Notes: generated by a model from the letters alone, not told the origin. DNA of 64,000 nucleotides from Saccharothrix sp. ALI-22-I (GCF_001984175.1 NZ_MTQP01000040.1:1-64000), one strand, 5' to 3'; shown: positions 24,879 through 33,435, numbered from the stretch's first letter. Translations and numbers: made by a program.

Positions 24879-25813
24879 CCGACCGGCTCATCACCCACCT
24901 GCGGCACGTCGACCTCGCCGTGCCGGACCTCCGGACGCAGCAGGGCTTCTACACCGGGCTGTGGGGCCTCACCGAGGTCGCCACCGACTCTGGCCTGTCG
25001 TTCCTGGCCGCTGAGGGCTCGCCGGAGCAGTACGTGGTCCGGCTGCGCCAGGCCGCCGACAAGCGGATCGACCTGATCGCGTTCGGCGCGGCGACGCCGG
25101 CCGACGTGGACACCCTGGCGCTGCGCCTCGGCCAGGACGGCGTCCAGCTCGTGTCCGAACCCGGCGTGCTGCTCACGCCCGGCGGCGGCTACGGCTTCCG
25201 GTTCTTCGACAACGAGGGCCGCACGGTCGAGGTGTCGGCCGACGTCGCGCTGCGCGCGCACCGCAAGGTCGAGGAGCGCGAGTCGGTGCCGGTGAGGCTG
25301 TCCCACGTCGTGATCAACTCGGCTGACCCCGAGGGCACCGTGGCGTTCTACGAACGGCACCTGGGTTTCGCGCTGTCCGACACCCTCATGCACCCGCGGA
25401 TGGGCAACATGATGTGGTTCATGCGCTGCAACGCCTGGCACCACAGCTTCGCCGTCGCCCGCGGCCCGCACCCCTCACTGCACCACGCGAGCTTCGAGCT
25501 GCGCGGACTCGACGAGTACATGCGCGGCACCGGACGGCTGCTGCGCTCCGGCGTGGAGAAGATCTGGGGTCCCGGCAGGCACAAGGCGGGCAACAACACG
25601 TTCTCCTACTTCCTGGACCCGCAGGGCAACACCGTCGAGTACACGACCGAGCTGGAAACACTCGACGAGGACACCTGGCACCCCGGCCTGCACGACTTCA
25701 GCGACCCGGAGGTCAGCGACCAGTGGGGCACGGCGAACGCGATGGACGAGTTCGTCGCCGCGAAGTCGTTCAACGACCCGGACAAGGGCCTGTTCGTGGC
25801 GCCGCCGGTATGA
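24875..25813 (+). CDS. Type I extradiol dioxygenase, VOC superfamily (module 2)
   Basis: A 312-residue two-domain extradiol dioxygenase. Predicted iron ligands are H144 (RLSHVVIN), H203/H204 (LHHASFEL) and E255 (GNTVEYTTEL). By eye about two thirds of positions match the module 1 enzyme, including WGLTE, AEGSPEQYVVR, TPGGGYGFRFFD and EYMRGTGR. ATGA overlaps at both ends couple it to the amidohydrolase and the SnoaL-like gene. Confidence 0.92.
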   Translation: MTDRLITHLRHVDLAVPDLRTQQGFYTGLWGLTEVATDSGLSFLAAEGSPEQYVVRLRQAADKRIDLIAFGAATPADVDTLALRLGQDGVQLVSEPGVLLTPGGGYGFRFFDNEGRTVEVSADVALRAHRKVEERESVPVRLSHVVINSADPEGTVAFYERHLGFALSDTLMHPRMGNMMWFMRCNAWHHSFAVARGPHPSLHHASFELRGLDEYMRGTGRLLRSGVEKIWGPGRHKAGNNTFSYFLDPQGNTVEYTTELETLDEDTWHPGLHDFSDPEVSDQWGTANAMDEFVAAKSFNDPDKGLFVAPPV

Positions 25814-26166
25814 GTTCCGAGCAGCTCCGGTGGCTCGTCGACCGCGCCCTGATCGGCGACCTGCTCATCGAGTTCGCCCGCAGGCTCGACCTGCGCGGCT
25901 GGGACGGCTACTCGGAGCTGTACACAGTGGATGGTGAGCTGGAGCTGCTCGGTCCGACGATCGCGCGCGGTCGGGCCGAGATCAGCGAGTTCGCCGCCAG
26001 GAGCCTGGGGCGGTACGAGGCCACGTGGCACCTGAGCGCCGCGCACACCATCGACATCGACGGCGACACCGCGCGCACCCGCTCGTCGCTGTTCGCGGTG
26101 CACGTGCTCGGCGACCACGGCCGCAGCCACGCCGACGGCGCGGGCTGGTACGACAACACATCGTGA
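25810..26166 (+). pseudogene. SnoaL-like protein, C-terminally truncated by IS110 debris
   Basis: The 118-codon frame encodes the start of a SnoaL/NTF2-like small-molecule-binding fold (LVDRALIGDLLIEFARRLD, YTVDGELELLGPTIARGRAEI, RYEATWHLSAAHTIDIDGDTARTRS). It reaches DGAGWYDN and stops two codons later; the usual final beta strands (about 30 residues) are missing. The DNA after 26155 belongs to an IS110-type fragment on the other strand, so the gene lost its end by insertion and deletion. The start overlaps the dioxygenase stop. The product may be non-functional. Confidence 0.7.
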
Positions 26167-26240
26167 TGGTCCTCGGCCCAGTCCACGCCGCAGAACACCC
26201 CGCCCATCCCCACCTCGACAATCCTCGTTCCGACAGTGTT
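26155..26240 (-). mobile_element. IS110-type transposase N-terminal fragment
   Basis: On the minus strand the sequence reads MGGVFCGVDWAEDHHDV, the diagnostic start of IS110-type DEDD transposases (the D of VDWAEDHHD is catalytic). Only about 25 codons remain. It abuts the truncated SnoaL-like gene. Confidence 0.65.
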
Positions 26241-26786
26241 ACTCCAGGTCAGAGCCTGTGCAGGGCACGCGCACGATCTAATAGCAGCGCTCTCGGCGCA
26301 ACATCCCATGAGCCGTTCGTGACCCCAGCGACCCGCACAGTCCTCGGTCACGAAACACGGAGCTCGAAGCTCGCTCTCGACGGACAGGTGAGCCTGCGCG
26401 GGCGGCTCGAACCACGACGATCATCACCAGGACGGCCATGCTCGCCGCAGCCACCCTCCACAAGGGACCGGTCGGCGGAACCGAACGACAAGGCACCGCA
26501 ACGACCCGCGCCAGTCTGTGCGCAGGGCTTCACAGAGCCGTCTCAATAACAGGCGTCCACCGAGCCGTCTGAATCACAGGCATCGACCAGCCGCTCCAGG
26601 CCCTCCCGAGCGGCACCGCCAACCGATCCAGCACCTATTAGATCTGAATCAGTGGCCAGGGCGTCCAGAACGACGGGGCGGCCATTCCTTTCGAGCCACC
26701 GCGCGGCAGACACCCGATCAGCCACACCCCATCGCCCTGGGCATCCGGGGCACCAACCCCGAACAACATCAACCTTAGGGAACCCG
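26241..26786. other. Non-coding stretch before FAH-B with a 27-bp tandem repeat
   Basis: No convincing gene is seen. Two adjacent 27-base units, 26535-26561 and 26562-26588, both starting GAGCCGTCT, match in about 22 positions. The region breaks the otherwise continuous operon coupling of module 2 and probably holds an insertion scar plus a promoter for FAH-B. Confidence 0.4.
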
Positions 26787-27719
26787 ATGCGCTTCGCGAC
26801 CGTCGAGGAGGACGGCGGCACCCGCTGCGGTGTCGTCGAAGGCGACCGCCTGCACCGGCTGCCGCCCGGCACCACGGTGCTGGACCTGTTGCGCGCCAAC
26901 GGCCTGCTCGACGCGGGCGCTGCGGCACTCGCGGCGGGCGACACCGTGCCGTTGGCCGGACTGCGCCTGCTGCCGCCGGTGCAGGCGCCGACCGTGCGGG
27001 ACTTCGTGACGTTCGAGGAGCACGTCGAGGGCATCGCGGGCGAGGTCGTCCCCGAGTGGTACCAGGCCCCGACGTTCTACTTCACCAATCCGCACTCCCT
27101 GGTCGGCGCGCACGACGACGTCGCCGTGCCGCCGGGGTGCGCGCTGCTCGACTTCGAACTGGAGGTCGCGGCGGTGATCGGCGCCGCGGGCTCGGACCTG
27201 ACACCCGAGCAGGCCCGGTCGCACATCGCGGGCTACACGATCTTGAACGACTGGTCCGCGCGCGACCTGCAACGCCGGGAGATGAAGGTGCTGCTCGGCC
27301 CGGCAAAGGGCAAGGACTTCGCGTCCACCCTGGGCCCCGTGCTGGTCACCGCAGACGAACTGGAGCCGCACCGCGACGCCGACGGCTTCCTGGCGCTGTC
27401 GATGGCGGTGGCCGTCAACGGCGTCGAGGTCGGCCGCGACCTGCTGTCCAACATGGGCTGGTCGTTCGAGGAACTCGTCTCCTACGCCTCGCGCGGCACG
27501 TCCGTGCGTCCCGGCGACGTGCTGGGCTCCGGGACGTGCGGGAACGGCGGCTGCCTCGCCGAGCTGTGGGGCCGGGGAGCCGCCCAGAACCCGCTGGTGC
27601 CCGGTGACGTCGTGACGATGACCGTGGAGGGCATCGGCACGATCGAGAACCGTGTGGTAGCGGGGCACGACGCCGCCCCCGTCACGCCCGCCAGGGTCCG
27701 CACGCGGGCGCGATCGTGA
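26787..27719 (+). CDS. Fumarylacetoacetate-hydrolase-family protein, FAH-B (module 2)
   Basis: A 310-residue paralogue of 7702-8658. Shared features: MRFATVEEDGG start, PTVRDFVTFEEHVEG, PTFYFTNPHSLVGAHDDV, metal motif DFELEVAAVIG, NDWSARDLQ and GPAKGKDFASTLGP. The ATG at 26787 follows TTAGGGA. It is coupled to the SDR by GTGA. The FAH-B/SDR pair is separated from the rest of module 2 by IS debris but matches the module 1 content. Confidence 0.88.
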   Translation: MRFATVEEDGGTRCGVVEGDRLHRLPPGTTVLDLLRANGLLDAGAAALAAGDTVPLAGLRLLPPVQAPTVRDFVTFEEHVEGIAGEVVPEWYQAPTFYFTNPHSLVGAHDDVAVPPGCALLDFELEVAAVIGAAGSDLTPEQARSHIAGYTILNDWSARDLQRREMKVLLGPAKGKDFASTLGPVLVTADELEPHRDADGFLALSMAVAVNGVEVGRDLLSNMGWSFEELVSYASRGTSVRPGDVLGSGTCGNGGCLAELWGRGAAQNPLVPGDVVTMTVEGIGTIENRVVAGHDAAPVTPARVRTRARS

Positions 27720-28435
27720 CCCTCGCGGGTCGCGTCGTCGTCGTCACGGGAGCGGGCCGCGGCCAGGGAGCGGCGCAGGCGCGGGCGCTCGCCGAAGCGG
27801 GCGCGATCGTGTGGGCGCTCGACGTCGAAGGCCCGTGCCACCACCTGGACGTGACCGACGCGGGCGCGTGGGCCGACCTGGCCGCGGAACTGGCGGCGAC
27901 GCACGGACACGTGCACGGCCTGGTCAACAACGCGGGCATCACCTGGCGGGCGCGCCTGGCCGACCTGGCGCCCGCGGACCTGCACCGCGTGCTCGACGTC
28001 AACCTGGTCGGTCCGCTGCTCGGCATCCAGCACCTCGCCCCGCTGATGGGCGCGGGCGCCTCGATCGTCAACGTCGGCTCGGTCGCCGCCCTCACCGGCC
28101 ACTACCCGCTGGCCTACACGACCAGCAAGTGGGCCCTGCGCGGCCTGACGAAGGCCGCGTGCCTGGAACTCGGCCCGCGCGGCATCCGGGTCAACGCCGT
28201 GCACCCCGGCTACATCGAGACGCCGATGACCGGGTCCGCGAGCCCCGCGTTCCGCGCCGCGAACATCGCCGAGACTCCCTTGGGCCGCATCGGAACGGTC
28301 GACGAGGTCGCGCCGCTGGTGGTGTTCCTGTTGGGCGACGGCGCGTCGTTCATCAGCGGCGCCGAGATCGCCGTGGACGGCGGGATGACCGCCCACGGCG
28401 GGGTCAAGTCCATCTCGGACGCGGTCGCCCGGTGA
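27716..28435 (+). CDS. Short-chain dehydrogenase/reductase (module 2)
   Basis: A 239-residue SDR with TGAGRGQGAAQ near the start, a compact Rossmann core in which the usual second strand is followed quickly by LDVEGPCHHLDVTD, NNAG at about residue 71, serine in NVGSVAA and YTTSKWALRG. It is closely related to SDR-a of module 1 (same SKWALRGL, HPGYI and AHGG ends). The GTG overlaps the FAH-B stop. Confidence 0.9.
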   Translation: MTLAGRVVVVTGAGRGQGAAQARALAEAGAIVWALDVEGPCHHLDVTDAGAWADLAAELAATHGHVHGLVNNAGITWRARLADLAPADLHRVLDVNLVGPLLGIQHLAPLMGAGASIVNVGSVAALTGHYPLAYTTSKWALRGLTKAACLELGPRGIRVNAVHPGYIETPMTGSASPAFRAANIAETPLGRIGTVDEVAPLVVFLLGDGASFISGAEIAVDGGMTAHGGVKSISDAVAR

Positions 28436-28751
28436 CCAAGGCAAGATCGCGCTGAGCAGCGGCGCCGTGTTCTACGCCAACGCCGGCGCCACCCGCCTGT
28501 CTTTCATCTCCGCGCTGGGGCCTGCGGAGTGGTCGTTCATGCTGCGCCACGAACCGGATGTCGTCCACCTCGCCGTCGGCACGCCTGGCCGCGGAGAGCG
28601 CGGCGCACGGCGTGCGGGCGATCGGACCTGTTCGCCGCCGACCACCCCGATACGACGGATCGCCCGGCACGTCCGTTGGTCCGCGTCGGCGAGGCGGCTG
28701 GTCCGCCGTGCTCCCCGGCGCCGAACACCGAGGTCGGCGCCGGGGCCTTCG
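28436..28751. other. 316-base gap with unassigned coding remnants
   Basis: A plus-strand frame reads GAVFYANAGATRLSFISALGP and then LRHEPDVVHLAVG before losing sense near 28600; no family could be named. It lies between the convergent SDR and MFS genes and looks like the scar of a removed gene. Confidence 0.25.
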
Positions 28752-29975
28752 TCAGGCCTGGGGCGCTTCGGCGTCCAGCGCCTCGTCGTTCCCCCGCAAC
28801 GCCAGGAACGTGACCACGGCCATCACCGCCGCCGCGACACCCAGCACCCCGATCGAGGCTTGGAGTCCACCGGTGAGCGCCGCCACCGCGGCGATCAGCA
28901 GCGGGCACAGGAACTGCCCGATGAACAGCGACCCGGTCCAGATACCAGTGCCGCGGCCGCGCTGACCGAAGTCGAGCCGGTTCATCGCCCACGTCAGCAG
29001 CGTCGGCAGCAGCATGCCCGTGCCCAGCCCGGTGAGCACCGCCCCGACCGCAACGACGGGCAGCGACCCGGCCACCGCGACCAGACCCATTCCCGCAGCC
29101 GTCAGCACGAACTCGACCGGTAGCAGCACCCGCGGCCCACGCCCGGCCGTCCGTCCGAAGAGGACCGCGCCCGCCGCCGTGGCCAACGACATGCCCGCCG
29201 ACACCGCACCGATGGTCCCCGGATCGCCGATGCCAAGCCCGGTCAGCACGAACGACAGTTCCACGATCAGCGTGTAGAACCAGACACCGCCGAGGAACGA
29301 CACGGCGCACGGCCCGGCCAGCACGCGCCACGGCAGCGGCTCCAACCTCCGGCGCACGCCTGCGGGACGCGCGGGCTGCCACAGCAGGAACGCCATCGGC
29401 ACGACGATCACCAGGGCCACCGCGTACAGCCAGAACGGGGTCCGCCACCCCGAAGCGCCCAGCAGTCCGCCGACGGCGAAGAACACTGTCGCGGCCACCG
29501 CCGCCACCAGCGTCTGCAACCCGAGGTAGCGACTGCGCCGGGCGCCGGACCAGTAGTCGCCGATCAGCGTCGTGCAGCAGGTCATGATCGCCGCCTCGCA
29601 CAGCCCGACCCCCACCCGCGTCGCGACGATCGCGCCGAGCGAGTCCAGGTACAGCGGCGCCGTGCCCAGCACCGCGTAGAGCACCATGCCGACCAGCAGC
29701 AGCCGCTTGCGGTCGACCGCGTCCACAACGAGCCCGGCGAACGGCGCGGCCAGGCCGATCATCAGCGCAGGCACGGTGAGGGCCACGGGCACCAGCAGGT
29801 CGACGCCGGGTGTGTCCGCGAACTCCGCAGTCATCTGCGGCAGGACCGGCGCGATCAGCACCGACCCGAGGACGGCCATGCAGCTGCCCGCCAGCAGCAG
29901 CACGAGTTGGGTCACGCCTGCCTGCCGCGTCCTTGGCGCCTCCGCTACGACGACAGCGGTGTCGTTCTTCATCAT
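28752..29975 (-). CDS. Major facilitator superfamily transporter
   Basis: A 407-residue membrane protein with about twelve hydrophobic segments. MFS signatures include the loop 2-3 motif GLVVDAVDRKRLLL, a helix 4 region ATRVGVGLCEAAIMTCCTTLIGDYW and a second-half DFGQRGRGTGIWTG loop. The ATG at 29975 has GAGG six bases upstream; the longer frame has no membrane or signal features. It is convergent with module 2 and probably imports an aromatic acid or exports an intermediate or drug; direction cannot be read from sequence. Confidence 0.87.
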   Translation of the reverse strand: MMKNDTAVVVAEAPRTRQAGVTQLVLLLAGSCMAVLGSVLIAPVLPQMTAEFADTPGVDLLVPVALTVPALMIGLAAPFAGLVVDAVDRKRLLLVGMVLYAVLGTAPLYLDSLGAIVATRVGVGLCEAAIMTCCTTLIGDYWSGARRSRYLGLQTLVAAVAATVFFAVGGLLGASGWRTPFWLYAVALVIVVPMAFLLWQPARPAGVRRRLEPLPWRVLAGPCAVSFLGGVWFYTLIVELSFVLTGLGIGDPGTIGAVSAGMSLATAAGAVLFGRTAGRGPRVLLPVEFVLTAAGMGLVAVAGSLPVVAVGAVLTGLGTGMLLPTLLTWAMNRLDFGQRGRGTGIWTGSLFIGQFLCPLLIAAVAALTGGLQASIGVLGVAAAVMAVVTFLALRGNDEALDAEAPQA

Positions 29976-30304
29976 GGCGATCCTCACCTGGGGTCCTGTG
30001 CCGGTCGTCACAATTCGAACAGCCACCGACCCGTCCAGGAACGCAATCCTCCCTATACCGGGCATCACCGCCGTCGATGCGAGACCTCGGCGACGTGCAC
30101 GACGATCCCGACTCCTCGGAGGCGGTCGAGTTCGGCGACCGGGGCGCGGTTTTCGGTGACGAGGTGCGCGACGCGGTCCGGCGCGACGGTCCGCACCACC
30201 GTGTCGACGCCGATCCCTAACGTGCTAGTGCTGCGTTCCTCAAAGGTGGTAGATAAACCGGCGTCGTAACTTCCTCGGTTTGGGTGCCGGGCGGCCCCGG
30301 AACC
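29976..30304 (-). other. Intergenic stretch with a short coding remnant
   Basis: On the minus strand 30065-30225 reads IGVDTVVRTVAPDRVAHLV and AELDRLRGVGIVVHVAEV before a stop: the C-terminal end of an unidentified protein with no start. Upstream of the MFS gene there is room for its promoter. The stretch ends at the IS terminus at 30305. Confidence 0.3.
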
Positions 30305-30799
30305 TGTGGGGTGTCAGAAGTCGGCCACACCATCTGACCTGCGCTTCAGGCTGCCGCGGGTTCATACTCGTTGATCAGGCCGCCGAGGACTGGTCGGCGA
30401 CGTGTCGACGTGCAGCGCGGCTCTGCGATCGGCCGGTCTGGTCGTGGTGGTGTGAGTTGTAGAGCTTGGTGGGGTCGGCGGTGGTTGTAGTGGGCTGCGT
30501 AGCGGTTCAGGACCGCTCGCAGGTGGTGTTCGTTGAGGATGAGCAGTCGGTCGGTGGCTTCGCGTCGGATGGTGCCGACGAAGCGTTCGGCGTAGCAGTT
30601 GGCTCGTGGGCACCGTGGTGGGATCTTCACGACCTGGATGCCCGCGCCGGAGAAGACCGCGTCGAACAGGGCGGTGAACCGCCCGGCCCGGTCGCGGATG
30701 AGGAACCGGAAGTCGTCTGCCCGGTCGCCGAGGTCCATCAGTAGGTTGCGGGCTTGTTGCGTGGTCCAGGGGCCGTCCGGATTCGTGGTGGTGCCGAGG
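30305..30799 (-). mobile_element. IS element copy B, 3' half only
   Basis: The terminus TGTGGGGTG at 30305-30313 is followed, on the minus strand, by the C-terminal 150 codons of the copy A-type transposase. Alignment with the copy at 62.3 kb is lost at about 30799, so the left half is deleted. Confidence 0.8.
30346..30799 (-). pseudogene. IS transposase, C-terminal fragment (copy B)
   Basis: The remaining part runs from [20 protein letters not shown] through the second catalytic aspartate region (FLIRDRAGRF) and the glutamate region (CPRANCYAERFVGTIRRE) to GGLINEYEPAAA. The first catalytic aspartate region and DNA-binding N-terminus are missing, so it cannot act. Its sequence lacks the stop codon found in copy C. 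Confidence 0.8.
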
Positions 30800-30899
30800 T
30801 GACGGCGCTCTTTGAAAGTGGATCTGGCGCTGATTGCGTGATCAACTTGATGCCCCCGTGTGACTGCAAGCGATACCTGTCACTTGCCAGGGACAACTG

Positions 30900-31062
30900 T
30901 CACCACTGGGCCTTCGCTGTTGTCGATGTCCGCGGGAGTTGGTCGGCCAGGGCGGAGTCGGCGGAGCGGACCAGGATCGGGTCGCCGGCCAGGTGGGTGA
31001 GGAAAGCGGCGGCCATCTGGGAGCGACCTGCGTTGGGGACGCAGACGAACAGCACGGACGGT
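30900..31062 (-). pseudogene. ArsC/low-molecular-weight phosphatase-like N-terminal fragment
   Basis: The minus strand encodes VLFVCVPNAGRSQMAAAFLTHLAGD, the phosphate-binding loop of thioredoxin-type arsenate reductases and LMW protein tyrosine phosphatases (normally C-x5-R-S; here CVPNAGRS). The sequence stops after about 50 residues and has no recognised start. It is a stump between IS copy B and the TetR gene. Confidence 0.6.
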
Positions 31063-31135
31063 GCAGCGGACGCGTTCGTGGATCAGGGCCTGCATAGGCC
31101 CACGATCGTCCGAAGAGCGCCGCTGGCAAGGCTGC

Positions 31136-31822
31136 CTAACGGGGCAACGTGCTGCCAGAGGGGGCGTACTGGCCACCCAGCAGGTAGCGCACCGCCGTTT
31201 CCCCCATGTCGAAGACGAACCGCTGGTCGTCAACCGGAACAGGTGTGGCAAACGCGGGGCCATATGCGACCCGGATCATCGAGGCGGCGAAGAGGGTGTC
31301 GAAGCAGGACCGGATCGCGGCTTCCGGGGCGTCGTGCGTGATCGTGCCCGCTAGGGCGCGCAGGACCTTCGCGAATCTCTCCCCCAGTTCCCGGCTGTAA
31401 CGGGAGCCGCGCCGCCGGACCTCGGGGTGCGCGGCCGAGGTGAGGACGATGGCCCGGAGGAACCGTGTGTGACGCAGCGAGATGCCGACCATCTCCGCTA
31501 CGGCAGAGCGCACGAGCTCGGCCGGCTCCAGTCCGGCCCAGCGGTCCACGTCGGCGAAGACCGCGTGCTCGGCGCGCAGGCGCGCGATGCCGTGCTCGTA
31601 GACCGCCAGGAAGAGGGCGTCCTTCGTGCTCGTACGGGCGTAGATGGCAGGAGGGGCGACCCCCGCCCGATCGCACACGGCCGCGATCGTGAACGCCTCG
31701 TAGCCGCCGTCCTCCAGGAGCATCACCCCTGCGTCGAGCACCCGGTTCCAGGCCTCGCGGCTGCGGCGCTGTTTCGGCGGCCGGACCTCAAAGTCATCGG
31801 TGGCGATGTCTGCCACGCCCAT
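31136..31822 (-). CDS. TetR-family transcriptional regulator
   Basis: A 228-residue regulator with N-terminal helix-turn-helix (RVLDAGVMLLEDGGYEAFTIAAVCDRAGVAPPAIYARTSTKDALF) and a helical ligand-binding domain. It is divergent from an FAD monooxygenase. Two inverted repeats in the 102-base gap fit dimer or dimer-pair binding. The likely mode is repression of both genes, released by the monooxygenase's substrate. Confidence 0.9.
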   Translation of the reverse strand: MGVADIATDDFEVRPPKQRRSREAWNRVLDAGVMLLEDGGYEAFTIAAVCDRAGVAPPAIYARTSTKDALFLAVYEHGIARLRAEHAVFADVDRWAGLEPAELVRSAVAEMVGISLRHTRFLRAIVLTSAAHPEVRRRGSRYSRELGERFAKVLRALAGTITHDAPEAAIRSCFDTLFAASMIRVAYGPAFATPVPVDDQRFVFDMGETAVRYLLGGQYAPSGSTLPR

Positions 31823-31846
31823 CCTCCATCGTTACCGGCTCGAGGC

Positions 31847-31874
31847 TTGACAAAACTGTAACGGTCGCTAGCGT
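31847..31874 (+). promoter_or_regulatory. Promoter of the FAD monooxygenase gene
   Basis: A consensus TTGACA (31847-31852) and TAGCGT (31869-31874) are spaced by 16 bases and point to the gene at 31925. The spacer and -10 overlap the first TetR-type repeat. Confidence 0.6.
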
Positions 31875-31875
31875 T
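31854..31875. promoter_or_regulatory. TetR operator candidate O1 (imperfect)
   Basis: Arms AACTGTAACG and CGCTAGCGTT around a GT centre, 7 of 10 pairs complementary, the same arm length and 2-base centre as O2. It covers the promoter spacer and -10 box. Confidence 0.5.
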
Positions 31876-31882
31876 CCACGCT

Positions 31883-31904
31883 AACAGTAGCGCTCGCTAC
31901 TGTT
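31883..31904. promoter_or_regulatory. TetR operator candidate O2 (perfect palindrome)
   Basis: Perfect 10-base arms AACAGTAGCG and CGCTACTGTT with a CT centre. Its centre is 29 bases from that of O1, about 30 bases upstream of the monooxygenase start. Confidence 0.7.
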
Positions 31905-31924
31905 TTAACCTCACGAGGTGCCGT

Positions 31925-33127
31925 ATGTCCTCCACCCCAACCCCACCCGGCCGGGTTGCCGTTCTCGGCGCCGGGCCCGCCGGCATGGCCGCCGCCCTCG
32001 GCATCGCGAAGGCCGGCCACGAGGTCGTCGTCTACGAGCGCTACCGGGAGGCCCGCCCGGCTGGCAACATCCTCAACCTCTGGCCCCCGCCGCTGAAGGC
32101 GCTGCATTGCCTGGGGGTTGACACCGACGACCTCGGCGCCCCCACCGATACCGAGTTCCGCAATCTCCGCGGTAAGGTCCGCGCGCACGTCAAGCTCGAC
32201 GCGCAGGTCAAGCGGGCCTACGGCGGCGGCTTCATCGGCCTGCTGCGCCCAGAGCTGTATGAGCGGATGCTCGCCGCCGTCCCCCAGAACGTCCTGCGAT
32301 TCAACCAACGCGTCGAGCGCATCGAACAGGACGACCGAGCGGTGACCCTGTACTTCGCCGACGGCAGCACCGCCGAGCACGACCTGCTGGTCGGCGCCGA
32401 CGGCATCGACTCGCTGGTCCGCCGCACGCTGTGGGGCGACGCTCCCAAGCGGGAACACCGGCTGCATGTCTTCGGCGGCTTCACCTTCACCGACGTTCCC
32501 GGCACCCAGCCGAATATGTCGGTCCTCACCCACAGCGCGACGGTCCAGGGCAGTTGGACCTCGATCCGGCACAAGGGCCGCGACGGCCACCAATGGTGGA
32601 TGCTCACCGCTACCGACCCCGACGCCCCCGCGCCGGTCGACCTCAGAGCCGCCGCCGCTGCGCTCGCTGCCGAATTCCCCGCCCCGCTTCCCGGGTTGAT
32701 CGACGCGACCGACCCCGCGAACGTGCAGCGCTGGGTGCTGCGCGACCGCCCGCGGCTGAAGCAGTGGAGCAAGGGGCGGGTCACCCTCGTCGGCGATGCC
32801 GCCCACCCAACCTCGCCATACGCCGCCTATGGCGCCGGCATGTCGATCGAGGACGGCTACTTCCTCGGCACGGTCCTGCGCGGTGTCGACCTCACAGACC
32901 TGGCGGTCGTCCGCGCCGCACTGCAGGCGTATGAGGACCCTCGCAAGCCGCATACCGCCCGCCAGGTCCAGCAAGCCTGGATGCTCGGCAAGATCTTCCA
33001 CCACACCCCGGCTCTGCTACGGCCGCTTCGCGACCTGGTGTTCGACCACACCCCCTTCCTGCAGATGGTCGCCGGCGACACCAACCCCAAGGAGATCAAC
33101 AAGCAACTGTCCCTCATAACGGACTGA
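31925..33127 (+). CDS. FAD-dependent monooxygenase under TetR control
   Basis: A 400-residue flavoprotein hydroxylase of the p-hydroxybenzoate-hydroxylase-like class: VAVLGAGPAGMAAALGIAKAG at residue 11, DLLVGADGIDSLVRR in the centre, VTLVGDAAHPTSPYAAYGAGMSIED towards the end, and a C-terminal helical tail. It is not a close paralogue of the two module enzymes. The ATG at 31925 follows GAGGTG. A strong hairpin directly follows the stop. Substrate unknown; drug or xenobiotic modification is as likely as catabolism. Confidence 0.9.
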   Translation: MSSTPTPPGRVAVLGAGPAGMAAALGIAKAGHEVVVYERYREARPAGNILNLWPPPLKALHCLGVDTDDLGAPTDTEFRNLRGKVRAHVKLDAQVKRAYGGGFIGLLRPELYERMLAAVPQNVLRFNQRVERIEQDDRAVTLYFADGSTAEHDLLVGADGIDSLVRRTLWGDAPKREHRLHVFGGFTFTDVPGTQPNMSVLTHSATVQGSWTSIRHKGRDGHQWWMLTATDPDAPAPVDLRAAAAALAAEFPAPLPGLIDATDPANVQRWVLRDRPRLKQWSKGRVTLVGDAAHPTSPYAAYGAGMSIEDGYFLGTVLRGVDLTDLAVVRAALQAYEDPRKPHTARQVQQAWMLGKIFHHTPALLRPLRDLVFDHTPFLQMVAGDTNPKEINKQLSLITD

Positions 33128-33129
33128 GC

Positions 33130-33156
33130 GCGCTGGGCACCGGCGAGTGCCCGCGC
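33130..33156 (+). terminator. Hairpin terminator after the FAD monooxygenase
   Basis: Arms GCGC-T-GGGCAC and GTGCCCGCGC with a 6-base loop begin three bases after the stop codon. One base is bulged; there is no T-tract. Confidence 0.55.
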
Positions 33157-33435
33157 CGGAGCAGTGTCATCAGTACGACCAAGCCACCGGCGATCAGAGC
33201 GCCCGGTCGCCGACCGGCAACGCCAGCCCCGCCGGACACCACGCGCCCTGAACCCTTTGGAGCGTAAGAAGTTCCTGCGCGCCGCCGAGCGCCGCGCGTC
33301 CACGCGCAACACCGCTGCCGTCACAGTCGGAGCGCCGTCGATAAATCGATGCGCAACACCGACGTCACCCGATCTTGTGACAACTCCTGTCTGCACCAGG
33401 TTCATGTGTGACAAATACGACATGTACAAGAAGTC

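Noticed and set aside
26543-27034. Minus-strand frame ending DACDSDGSVDACY as a small gene
   Set aside because: The end derives from the 27-bp tandem repeat and the rest is antisense to FAH-B.
32857-33435. RT protein extending over the FAD monooxygenase 3' end
   Set aside because: RT homology stops at about 33436; the remainder is antisense to the monooxygenase gene.
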